Shown piece by piece: positions 23,952 through 35,538 of a DNA stretch of 64,000 nucleotides. Location: assembly GCA_902729315.2 (NCBI GenBank), contig LR746273.1:2767001-2831000 (forward strand), in the 5' to 3' direction. Numbering within the stretch: the stretch's first letter is position 1; each line of letters opens with the position of its first letter. The position numbers and the translations under genes are program-made. The DNA is from Spirodela intermedia. Lineage: Eukaryota > Streptophyta > Magnoliopsida > Alismatales > Araceae. A model generated the notes under the pieces. It ran no database searches. It was not told where the DNA came from and saw only the letters and a program-made list of their open reading frames with translations.

Positions 23952-26900
23952 TGGCTTTTCCACCACCGTCGCCGCGTGGCAGCTGGATACTAGTGGAAAG
24001 ATTAAAGCATAAATTTTAGAAGGAAAACTCACTAAGATCTTACCACAAAGCTTCAAATGCTCTTCATGGCACAGACCCCTTTGTACGCGGCAGTTGTGTG
24101 CCCATGCTGGATACTAGTGGTTTCTGGCATGGTTGACTTTTGACAAAATAAAAATGAAGATTATTAAGGTAATTCAGATTATAATATAATGGCAAATACC
24201 TCAGTAATTACTGATATTTAAAATATATTACGAACATCAAATAATATAAAAATCTAGATGCGTGCATCAGTAGAAGATATTAAAAATAATTTAGAGTTAT
24301 TTACTATTCCGTTTATTTCACCATTGAAAAAAAATCATATTCTTGCAAGTATCACGTGATTTATTCCTCTAAAAAATATTACAGAAAAATTTAAAGTAAC
24401 AATGGCTTTTTATCAATTAAATGTTTATTTTTTCAGCAACCAAATAAAGAGTGTGTGATATAGCCAACGTAGGTACTTGCAAAATTAGACAATAAGCTCA
24501 TTCCTGTGGGATCCGTGAATGGAAATTGTATATTTTTGTAGTCTTTAAATGTCAAATAACAATTTAAAATCTACTTCATTTACCAAATTTAGTATATCCT
24601 TCTTTATTTTCTTGGAATCCTAACTTGCAGTCATTCGTTAAATGGAGAGTGGCCGAAAGAACGAACCCAAACAGGTGAAGACAAAGTCCATTCGGGAAAA
24701 CCGAAACCAGCTTGGTACAAAGAGTGCAACAAAACAAAGGTATTCTCAGGCCCAAATCTTTGCCTTTTTGTGTAGAATATGGCCCAATCTGGTACCGCAG
24801 GGTATGCAAATTTGCAAAGTGGACTGGCTTGCTTAGGCCTATGCTTTCAAAATGGCCTCTGCCAAGCCCCTTTTGGTCCCAATGAATTCAAGTCGAAGAT
24901 ACACTCCGTTTCTCTGTAAGGCTGAAGCTAAGAAAGCCTCTTGAAAACCCTAATCAAGTGATGTGAATAAATAGTTTACTAGAACCCGCCATACATATTT
25001 TAAATCCATCCTATTTTATTCTTATTTTTCCAAATTTCGATCTCATTCTTGTCTCCACATGGACATATATACAGGTTTTCGCGATGCAGTCGTTTTATAT
25101 TGCCGAAGAAATAGAGTGACTTACTAATCCAGGAGTTCCTATGACTAAAAGAAGAAAAAAAATACTGATTAAGCTTTCCACTACCCCCTTCATTAATATG
25201 TTGCCTCCCTCGACCATATCTAAATGAATGTCGGTAAATGGGTCAAGCTTATTATCTAACTCTCCATTTTAGGAAATCTTCACCCATCCTAAACTAAAGT
25301 CAAGGTTAGTTAAGGAAAAAATCTTGGGCTTCTTCCACTTCTTGATCTTGACAATTATGGTAAAAGAGAAAGTTCTGAACTCAAAGTACCTTACTATTTA
25401 TTCTAGGAATTATCTCTTACTCATTTTAGACGACAATGGAGCAAGCTAACATGGTACAAGGATTTTTATATAGTGAGATATAACTTCTGCTAGTTTACTT
25501 CGAAGTCAGCAAAGATGGATCCTCAATGGTGGGTTATTCGGGATTGGTCCGGTCCACGAATGGAACCCATTTTCTGGTCCTGTTCGGCCGGTCAGACTGG
25601 GTGCACACACCGGAAGGAAGCGGCCGGATTTCGTTGGGCTTTCCATTCATGTGACAACACTCGTCGCGCGCCAGTCAGCGGAATGAAGCTCTGCTCTGCT
25701 AAATATTTGCCGCCAGCAACGGCTAGCCAAGTGTTTCCTTCCTATGCAGCCACGCTGTGCGCGCGGTGTAGTCAAATGTACGAGGATCGTTCGGTCGTCC
25801 GGTGTTGTCTGGTGAGGCAACCGTCCAGTACACACAGCACGACAAAAGTCTGTGGACAGCGCGGCTCTGAGGTTGGTCCACGGCTGCAGATCCTACCGCT
25901 TGGCCGGCGGGGCTGACCCACCTTGTGAAATCCAGCGCCAGGGTAGCGGCGTTTTATTGCCAAAAAAAATGAAAAATAGTAATAACATCCTGCAAATTTT
26001 GAGCCACCAGATGAAAAAAGTTTTGTCCACGAAATAAAGTAAGGTGTTATAAATGAGTGTGTTTGAGAGAGAAGGTTGAACTCCACCATTCGTCTTGTTT
26101 TCCAAAAGATCTACTTAGATATTTGTTAAGAGATGTGTATTGGAACAGAGGGATTTCTGTCCACACGTCTTACCTTACACAAGACTCGCATCAACTCGGC
26201 GACGTCTTGTCTCCGTCACAATGTTATATCTTTGATCATTCAAATCGGTCAATTCTATCGCTTTCAATAGGTGGGTTTAAAGCTTGGGCAATTTGGTCTA
26301 GAATCAATTTTAATGCATCACGATTTAGAGCACTACTGGATCTAGTGGTTGCCATATCAAGATCCTCTTTGAAACTTTTGCTCTCGAGCTTGGCTGTCCA
26401 CAGGGTGAGACTGTTTCTTGATGAAAAATAGTGAAAAGAGAATCGGAGCAGTAAGAAATATTTCATGATATAAAACATCAAAAAAAATTATTATGATGTT
26501 TGACACGGGTGATAGAAATATTCACACGTTCGCAAGGGGGCTTCCAATCATTGATGAAACTTGGTTGATGTTATGGTTTACTTTTGTCAAAACCATATAG
26601 TTCATTGCTGGCCTATTTTCTTTATTATGTTGATAGAGAAGCCATGAAGAAATAAGCTGATCCTTGATATCATTTCGTAAAAGAGTGGCTCCGAATTGTT
26701 CTCCTTTAAAACAGATTATTTGAGATTTTTATTAAACTCTCTTATATTGAGTAATTATAAATAAATATGGCATTTTCGTCAAAAATAGGTATTTTAATAT
26801 AAGTAATGTTCTCCTTTGTTTGTTTTCTCATGAATCATTCCAAAAATTTGCATTTTGCCATATTTTGGGATACTCGAGTGGAGAGATAATAATCATCTTT

Positions 26901-27640
26901 AATTTGATGAAAATTTAAGAAATTGTATTTATTTTTAAAGGTAAATTGTGCCAATGGAGGTTGTGAATAGTATCTCTAATGTAGGACCTTTTTAATAGGC
27001 GTAGTAATGTTATTCTTTACTTTTACGATTCAATAATTTCAAATAATTACATTCAAAACTGAATAAAGGGTAGGTTCACTACGCATCTTAATTAAATTTA
27101 ATAAATCTTAAAAATAAAACTTAGGCATAAATATCTCATTAATTAAAAGTTATTAATAAACGTATATATTTTAAGATAATTTTAAAATAAAATATTATCG
27201 TAATGAAGGGGCTAAGAATCTCAATTCATAAATTTTCTTTCTAACATCTTAAAATACGATAGTAACCACTCTAAATAACAAAATAATGTCTTAAACTTGA
27301 GACATTGTCATTAAATTTTCATTAATCTTATCGAGTATTCTTAATTCGAAATCTCTTGAAATAGTACAATTCATGAAATGATACCATGTGATAAAATTCG
27401 CAATGTCTTCCTAACATTCCTTAGTCTCCTCTATCACGAATCCTTTCCTTTTAAATGCTCTTTTAACTGAGATAATCTGGGATTAATTAAAAAACTTTAA
27501 TTTATGCTCCACTTTGGAACATGATAAAATAAATTCAATAAAAATCATTATATTTTTTAGAAAACAGACAAAAATGATCGTTCAAACGAATTGAATTTTC
27601 GGTTTCAAATTCCGTCTCAAGAAGAAGAGAGGAAAGAATC
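23952..27640. other. Intergenic region
   Basis: A 15-bp direct repeat GCTGGATACTAGTGG occurs at 23982-23996 and 24106-24120, right after the BURP homology ends. The rest is AT-rich except a G+C-moderate patch at 25515-25960, where open frames up to 133 codons overlap on both strands and resemble nothing I know. A 124-codon frame at 26057-26431 is likewise unrecognised. Nothing was found from 26480 to 27640. Confidence 0.5.
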
Positions 27641-28262
27641 CCCTAGCCTTCCCCCTATTTCACTGCTTTCCTCTTCTTCCCCGGCGACGGCAACGGAGAG
27701 CCGCAGAACACGGCGGAGATAGCGGCGATGTCCCGCCTCGAAGCTGAAACAGCGGAAGGGTGGACCTGTTCATGGGTATAATTGTCCATCTCAATCTTGA
27801 GACAATTTTATTGATTATTATAGCAACAGAATCGGACTTCTTGTCATCGGCTTTTCCGGTTTCCTTCCGCGATTCTGTTGCTGGTTTCCCGTGGTGGACC
27901 CTGGCCCGATGGAGCGGGAGCGCCGGTGGTGCTCGGCAAGTTCGGGATTCGCCTCCCGGCTGGCCCCGCCGACCACCGCCGGTTCCCCGTCCCCACCCTC
28001 TCCCCGCCGCAGTTCTTGCGTCCTTTTGAAGCAATAAGGAACAAGCAATACGAGGATCATATTCCCTCCCCCCCCTTCTTTTTCTCTCCAGATCCCATTC
28101 TCTTTTATCCGCTTCTCATCCGCGCTCTTCTGCAGGACCGTAATTCGGTTACTGTCCTCTCTTTCTCTCAGAGAATCCCATCACTGCCATCTCTCTCTTT
28201 CTCTTTCTGTGCGGTGCCCGTCGGAATAGGAGCTGGCACCGACAGGGCAATATATATATATC

Positions 28263-28270
28263 TATATAAG
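28263..28270 (+). promoter_or_regulatory. TATA box candidate, EEP/EF-hand gene
   Basis: TATATAAG at the end of a TA run, followed by G+C-rich leader-like sequence. It lies about 510 bp upstream of the chosen ATG, so a long and perhaps spliced 5' leader containing the (CT)n tract would follow. Confidence 0.45.
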
Positions 28271-28486
28271 TACGGTATTCCCTCCGCCGCTCATAGTTGT
28301 TTAATCGCCGACTTCAGTGGCGACATCCCTCGTCTCTCTTCATCTTCCTCCTCCATTGCAGTACCTTTTCCTCTCGAGTCGGCTTCGAGAAGCGTCCTTT
28401 CGGAAAACCCTATTGCCGTCCTGTCTGTCGAATTCTTTTGATCAGAGTTCTGCCTCCCTGCGCGTGGCCGCCGGCCATGGTACACC

Positions 28487-28492
<6 letters not shown>

Positions 28493-28556
<64 letters not shown>

Positions 28557-28572
28557 CTCTCTCTCTCTCTCA
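28493..28572 (+). repeat. (CT)n microsatellite in probable 5' leader
   Basis: About 80 bp of CT with one TTTTT interruption, between the candidate TATA box and the first coding exon of the EEP/EF-hand gene. Such CT tracts are common in plant 5' leaders. Confidence 0.95.
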
Positions 28573-28780
28573 CTGCCCTTCATTCGTTATTCTGAATGCC
28601 CCTCTGGTTTCGCAATGTCCTCGTTGTCATCAACCATTATAATAGAAGAATACGATCGCGGATTTCAATGGCCAGGGTCCCTGACCAGTCTGATTATTCC
28701 CCGCCGCCCCTGTTTCTTGATGTTTTGTGTAGCCGTCGTCGATACGGAGTGAACAACAGTCGCTTATAGATCGTGGTCTT

Positions 28781-30941
28781 ATGGTGATTCCTCAGGATGG
28801 ACTCTGGGGCCCTTCGCACAACAGGAGAGGCTGCGGCGGTTGCGGACCGGCGGTGAAGACCTCGGCCGCGAACGCCGAGTACTCTGTCTCCTGTACCACC
28901 TTCAACATCCTGGCCCCCATCTACAAGCGCCTCGACAAAGAGGTTCACCCCTCCTCCCTTCTCGTTCCTCAAATGCTTTCTCTAAATTCTGTAGTGCCCG
29001 TGGGCGATCAATCTTCCTTTTCGTTCTCGGTCTGAATTTGTGGTAGGGCAGGATCAGAGTCGCCGGGAGAGCCAATACAAGGCGTACTGGCTTAGCAGGA
29101 ACAGGAGAATACTGGACCGCCTTCTTGGCGAAAAGTCCTCAATCATCTGCCTCCAGGTTGGCCTCTCCCGAACTTATTTGTCTTGAAGCTCTCTCCTGCT
29201 TTCAGTTTTTCTCGAAATCTTCAAGTTGACTTTGGTCTTCTGCCTCTCTCTCCGTTCCTGCGACAGGAGGTTTGGGTTGGGAATGAGGAACTAGTGGGGC
29301 TGTATGAGAAGACGCTGGATGATGCTGGTTATGTCAGCTTCAAACTGGCTCGGACTAATAACCGTGGAGATGGTATGTTGTCTGATATGCTCTGGCATAT
29401 CCTCAGTCCAGGAGCTATTATGTCGTGGATTTCTCTTCGGATTATATTAGAATTAGGGATTCTTATGATGTTACTTTGCCAATTCACGAGCACATCAAAC
29501 AGAAGAACTGCCGAGGAATCTTTCAGGTAGCATAGCTTGGGAAATTAAATGATTTCCCTGAGATTGTCAGTTCGTTCTGTTTCTATGTTTGGGGACATGC
29601 CGCCGTTTCTTAACAGACTAACAAAGTCTGCCTCCGGGCATCTGATCCTTTTGTGATTGTGTCAATCTCCATATGACCCTTTCTTAATTTTGGGGCTGTG
29701 ACAATTTTTTCAAGAAATTTCTTTTTGGTTCTCATAGAATTCTCAAGACCTGAATGGTACGAATAACACTTTCAAAGACTTTGTGGAGATTCACCAGAGT
29801 TTCTTAAATCACGGTCTTTGGTTGCGTTTCTCTACAAATTTTTATGCTTGCTTGGTGCCCATGGAGATCATCGTTCTCTCATCAACTCCCAGTTTCATCA
29901 ATCTCCTGCTAAACGAAACCATCGTGATAAATATGGGTGCCTCTTCCTCAGCAGAAGTGGCCCTTCATTTTTTGCTTTCTTTTGAGACATTTACAGTCAG
30001 AAATCCATGCATCTCGTTTGAATTGGTGTCCTCTCGAATCCTTACTCCTCTTGACTTCTCTGACTTCGTGCTTATTATTCATCAATTAAATCTTTTTCAG
30101 GTCTGATGACTGCCCTCCATAGAGACTGTTTTAGGGTTCTAAACTACCGAGAGCTGCTCTTCAATGACTTTGGCGACCGTGTTGCTCAGCTTCTGCACGT
30201 TGAGTCAGTTTTCCCTTTCTGGCAAAGTCGGCACAGAAACATCCAGCAGGAAGTTCTCATAGTCAACACCCACTTATTGTTTCCTCATGATTACCGCCTC
30301 TGCTTCGTTCGATTGCATCAGGTAGATTTGTTTCCAATTTTCTTCAGCCAAGAAATTTAATTATACACACTGCATGCATATTAATCCACCAGTTCCTCAG
30401 GTCTACAAGATCCTTCAGTATGTGGAGTCTTACCAGAAAGAACGCGAGCTCAATCCGATGCCTATCATCCTCTGCGGGTCAGTTCTTGTTCGCCAGATTG
30501 TTTCCTTATTTTTTTGAGAAATCAGATTAGAAAGAGGTTATCATCGTCGTTCCTTGTCCACCTTTTAGGGACTGGAATGGAAGCAAGCGGGGGCGCGTGT
30601 ACAAGTTTCTTAGGTCTCAAGGCTTTGTCTCCTCATACGATACCGCCCACCAGTACACCGACAGCGATGCAGATGCCCACAAGGTGATCATCTCCTCTTC
30701 CTTCCTCTCCCTTCATGAAGATGAATCCCGCTCTTCCATCTCTCCCTGCTGAGCTTCCCACTCCTCCCAATGCCAACAGTGGGTCAGCCACCGGAACCAC
30801 CGCGGCAACATATGTGGGGTGGATTTCATATGGCTTCTTAATCCGAACAAGTCCCGGAAGCCGCTCAAGACCAGCTGGAATGAAGCCGTTTTCGGTATAA
30901 TTAAGGTAATGAATGTGTAATCAAGCATCTGCCTTCGCTGC

Positions 30942-30975
<34 letters not shown>

Positions 30976-31673
30976 TCTGCTCGGATTTAATTTCCGTTCT
31001 TCCTGTTCAAGACTGAGGAATCCTCCTTTTTTATTTGCCTCAGTACTTCCTTCGCGAAGCCTCCCTGTCAGAAGAGAACTCCTTCGGGTTCCTGAAAGCT
31101 GGCAGTGATGGTGACTGCATCACCTACCCTAGCTTCTCCCAAGCTCTCTGCCGGGTAAGCCCATCCCCAAGAACAAACAGGCCAGGAATAGAAAAAATCT
31201 CCCATCTCAGCTTCTTCTCCATCGAAGGTCGCTTAATCTCTGGTTATTTATCCGCAGCTGCACTTGTCAGGGCACCCATGCGGACTGAGCTCCGAAGAGA
31301 TCCAGGATCTGTGGACGCAGGCGGACGTCGATGGGAACGACTTTATAGATTACGCTGAATTTCAGGTGTGATCTCGTCTACCCTATTTTCATTTTATCAT
31401 AGGGTTTGATGATCCGCTCACGGTAGTTCTTCCCTCATCCAGCAGCGGATTTGGAACCAAGACTGTGCCGAACCGACCGAGGAGGCGGCCGGCGAGGGGA
31501 GCGGCGGCGGCGCGGAGAGCCTGTCCATCGGCTTCGACGTCAAGAACGCAGCCCTCTTCCCGCCGGAGGCGGAGAAGGGGATGTGGCCGGAGAACTACTC
31601 CCTCTCTGACCACGCCCCGCTCACCGTCGTCTTCTCGCCCGTGAGGGTGCCGTGCTCCCAGCCCATCTGCTGA
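28781..31673 (+). CDS. EEP-fold phosphohydrolase with EF-hand (At1g02270-like)
   Basis: Exons: 28781-28942, 29052-29156, 29267-29372, 30101-30321, 30401-30477, 30569-30683, 30780-30905, 31044-31154, 31258-31365, 31443-31673. All introns are GT-AG, phases agree and the sum is 1362 nt, giving 453 aa without a stop. Family: endonuclease/exonuclease/phosphatase fold, as in Arabidopsis calcium-binding protein At1g02270, related to CCR4-type nucleases. Motifs in order: SCTTFNILAPIYKR near residue 45, LQE with the metal-binding Glu at residue 90, GDRVAQLLHVE, VNTHLLFPHD, GDWNG near 224, and SDHA at 432-435. An EF-hand loop at 364-375 (D-V-D-G-N-D-F-I-D-Y-A-E) has ligands at positions 1, 3, 5, 9 and 12. 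Likely a calcium-responsive phosphodiesterase; the substrate is unknown. The start is the first ATG of the exon with homology, and an upstream coding exon remains possible. Intron 3 is longest (728 bp); intron 7 holds (AGT)n. Confidence 0.93.
30942..30975 (+). repeat. (AGT)n microsatellite in intron 7
   Basis: About 11 units of AGT within the intron between the exons ending at 30905 and starting at 31044. Confidence 0.95.
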
Positions 31674-32606
31674 GCTCTAGCGTCAATGGACTGGCTCGTA
31701 GCATTTTTTCTCCTCTCCCCCGTGAGGGCTGGGTGTGTGCAGCAGCCCCGCCCCGTGAGGGCTGGGCTGCGCCTGCCCGCTTGATGATCGGATTTGATTT
31801 AATTGTTCGTCGAAATGCCTAGAGGTTGACTTCCTCTCAGTGGACTACATGAATTTTCATATATATGGAAAAAAGAGCTACCTGATTCACAACGTAAGCG
31901 TGACGCACGGCTGACGCACCAGCGCACCAAACGCCCGTGAGAACTAAGTGGGATCATCAGAAGTCGACTTATCGCAAAGTCAATTCACGCCTCGCCAGAG
32001 AGAGAGAGAGTATCCCCCTGGCTTAGCCATATTAAGTAAGAGATCTCCTTCGCTATTGCCCATGCGAGATGGATGCGGCGACGACTGGTCGTAATAATAT
32101 GCCATGTTATCAATTTTTATAAACTTTCTCTAGCATCGGCGTGACGTTGAATTTTTGTAGGCCTACGCATGGCTGAAATTAATCCCTCCAGATCAGTGCT
32201 CCCTCAAATTCGATTTTTCAACTGGGTTGCTGAAATTAGTGATATTTATGTCCTTTATTTCGTATTTTGGCGTGCTCTTCCGCTGCAGTTGTATCTAGTT
32301 TATTTTAATCAAATTGAAAATTCTTGTCAATCACGGGCCAAGTGGAATCGGTACTTTTCAATAGTAAACCACAACTAAGGGATTTAACCCGGGATTATTA
32401 CCAGTTCCGCGTTGCCTGGAACACAACTGGGCTGGATTGAACAGATTGGTTGGGCTGTTTGGTCCGGGCCCAATCACTTCTTTTCCTCTCTCTCTCTCTC
32501 TCTCTCTCCCATCGGAGCGCAGAGGCAAAATTCGACGGGGATTCGAAGATAAGTCGCTGTCACCTTTGAATCGCCCCGGGGGCGCAATCTTGCTTGACAT
32601 TTGTCG

Positions 32607-32644
<38 letters not shown>

Positions 32645-32949
32645 ACGTACTAAGACTGAGACCCAATCCTGAGATTTACTTCGCCGTCTTGGTATTCAGG
32701 AATGTGTCGCGCGGACCAGCGACGACTGTGTTAACTACTGAAGACATTTTTCTTAGTTCATTTTCTTACTCTGTCTCCCTCCCTCCTCTCGCTCTCTCTC
32801 TCCCTCCTGACATTTTATCCGGGAGGGTTGTGGTCGACCATTGACGAGCCCTTGGAGGTGGCCCATCCATCATTTTCATGGTGAAACGGCTTCTTGTTCC
32901 GTCGGCCAATCTCGCTGCACGGAAAATGTCGGATTATAGTACCGGTTGA
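31674..32949. other. Intergenic with CT tracts
   Basis: 3' flank of the EEP/EF-hand gene with a 16-bp direct repeat CCCCGTGAGGGCTGGG (about 31719 and 31752). Two (CT)n tracts lie at 32486-32508 and 32611-32640. Short open frames here follow the CT repeats and are not supported. Confidence 0.55.
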
Positions 32950-34310
32950 ATGAGCTGGGGCGTGACCGCTTGGGGATATGGGCTTGACCAAGAAGCCGGG
33001 GGAGAGCGAGGAGGCCCTCCTCGAGGAGAACGAGGAGCCCAGCCTGGCCAGACAGTCCACGGCGGATCCGGTGGTCGACCGGCCCCCAACTCCCATTGCG
33101 TGTACCTCGGGTTCTCCGACCGCACCCGTCTGCGCCAGCCATGGCCGGGCGGCGAGCCCCCACTTCTGTTTCCTGCGTGGAGCTCGGAGGAATCGAAGGT
33201 GGAGCCCTGCACTTCGTGTTTCGTCCACCGAGTCGCCGACCATGGCGGAACCCCGCCGCAGGAGAAACCGTACTCTGCGTGGTGCATCGACATGGAAGAC
33301 GTCACCATGTCCAAGGCCACGCCCATGCCTCTAACATTCCTTGAGAGGAGCCCACAGCTCCGTCCCTTGGACCGCCGTTACACCATCACTGGTGGGGGGC
33401 GAGACCTCTACGAACAACTGAGGCCGATGTTCCGGCTAGACATTCCGGGACCAGCAGCACTCGTTGAGCTCTGGTTTCAGATCAGGCCCCCCAATGGGGT
33501 TTCCTCGTTCGTACTGACCGAAACCGGGGCCCTCCCCTCTGCCGCCTTGATGACCCTCGACCCAGAGCCGCCTTCGGAGCGGCGGCCGCTTCCGGTGCCG
33601 CCGCGATTCTCCTTCCGAAGAGGCAGCACGCACACGGGGAAGGGGGGAGGGGTGGTGCGCGCCATGATTCTTCTGTGGCTTGCGGTGTCCGGTGTACTTT
33701 GACGTACCCGGTGACAATCCTAACATTGGCGACGGCGCAGACAGCAAAGAACTTCCCCACGTTGCTGGCGGGGCCCTTTCAACGGGGGATCCAGAAGAAC
33801 CGCTAGTTGGGAGAGGACGGGCTGGTTGGCGGGAAACGGATACCGTTCTGTGTGTACGACGAGTCCGCCGGGGTCCCTGCGGGGAGTGCCGCCCGGCTGG
33901 GCGACCTGGGCTGGCAGTGCTACGTTGCATGATCTTGGCCGGTGGTCGGGACGCCATGGTCTGGTTTAAGCTCGGTGAAGACCACCTCTCCTCGCCAACG
34001 TTCATGCTGAAGGTGGGGAAGGACGCTTGCCGGAGAGCACCTGCGGTTTGAGTGCCGGTAGGAGAAGAGGAAGGAGAGTTCATACAATTTGAGGAGCAAT
34101 CGAGGCGGTTGTCTAATTTACCGGCGTCTTCCCGACGGAGGAAGAGGATCCTCCTGAAATCACAACAGTCAATCCCTTGGCATCATCGTAGTCGACAGCG
34201 GGAAACGAGATCATGGATGAGATCAGTGGGGGCGCCTGTGACGAGGCAGACGAGTGGGTGCTCAACACTTGGCTCGCGGGCGAGGACCGTCACGTTGCAT
34301 GGACGTTGAC
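32950..34310 (+). other. G+C-rich region, possible degraded gene
   Basis: Unlike its flanks this stretch is G+C-rich and open in several frames at once. The longest frame on + is 250 codons (32950-33702). A second frame begins at ATG 32978 with an acidic, ordinary-looking N-terminus (KKPGESEEALLEENEEP). Further apparent coding runs sit in other frames at 33680-34051 and 34052-34309. No single frame carries through and I could not find a phase-consistent set of introns. I do not recognise a domain. It may be a frameshifted gene copy, or non-coding G+C-rich DNA with chance open frames. Confidence 0.3.
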
Positions 34311-35040
34311 ATCACTCCAAGGATGGTTTCTATCGCCACCCCGAAGGAGCGCGTGATCTATATAACGACTATTAGGGCCCTATCCCGGATATTACATCTT
34401 TAGTTGATGAGCATTGAATGGTACAAGCAAAGGCGTTGGTGTGAAACAATCAGAAATCGGGAGTCCAATCAATGGTTTTATCTCTGAACAAAATTTATAC
34501 TTGACCTGTAAGCCCCTCCACATACACACACTAGCACTAAACTATTCTCCATCATTTTCATCATCATCATCATCGTCGTCGTCGTCTTAGTCTCTCTCAC
34601 TCTCTCTCACTCTCTCCATCGTCCGTTCAACTCAAAGCCAATTTATAAACGACTGGTGGTCCAGATCCTGGGTTTGTACGTACCCGTTGACTTTACGTGT
34701 CTAATCATGTGGGCATTATAGACAGGAAGACAGGTGCGACAGGAACCGTCGACGATGTCGGAGCCATTTAATTCAAAATAATTGATAATGACCGGGGTTG
34801 GTAATATTACATTTATTAACATGTGAATATTCTAGCACTCTTTTTGATGACGTATCCATATTTTTTTTCTTCGGAAACAAGTGTGAGGATAGCATTGTTT
34901 ACGTTGATAAATCCCTTTTTTCGGAGGACTGGGTCATGTAAAGAGCCTGAGAAGAAGGATGAAGAAAGCTGAATACCTCTACGGGGATGTGGATTGATAA
35001 GCCCTCCATCGGTGGTCAAACGCCATGATACAGATGTAAC
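34311..35040. other. Intergenic, 3' side of WAT1-related gene
   Basis: Contains a CAT/CGT trinucleotide run at about 34555-34590 followed by CT-rich sequence. No gene supported. Confidence 0.55.
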
Positions 35041-35474
35041 CTAAACGGGGGCTTCTACCGGTTCCTGGGCTTTTCTGTTCTCCTCGCTTCCTTCAAGGTG
35101 CTTGACTTCGATCTCACAAACACTAGGGATCTCCTTGTTCTTGCCCCAGAGAAGAGAGTAGAGACCTAGTATCACGAATACAGAGCCCAAAACACTGCAT
35201 ACAAGGGAAGTTACGACCAGAACTAGGTTAAAGTATGAGTCACCGAAGGGGTTAAAAGTGCGAAGCTTTGCCCGGTTCCCCCTACCTTCCCAGGTGAAGA
35301 CGCTCATGCATGAAGGACAAGTCGATAATAGCTACGACGATCTGTATAACGGGGGTGAATGCCGCAGGGAAGACGGGGCCTCTCTTGCTGATGCACCACA
35401 GCATGACGAGGAACCCCATTCCTGAACCCACCATGCCCTGCAGCCACTCTTCTAAAACTTAACCTTTCGTGTGT

Positions 35475-35538
<64 letters not shown>

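Noticed and set aside
25515-26431. Overlapping frames of 105-133 codons on both strands
   Set aside because: No similarity to a known family and no supporting promoter or splice structure; kept only as an intergenic note.
29783-30106. 107-codon frame in + between 29783 and 30106
   Set aside because: It falls entirely inside intron 3 of the EEP/EF-hand gene, which has good splice sites on both sides.
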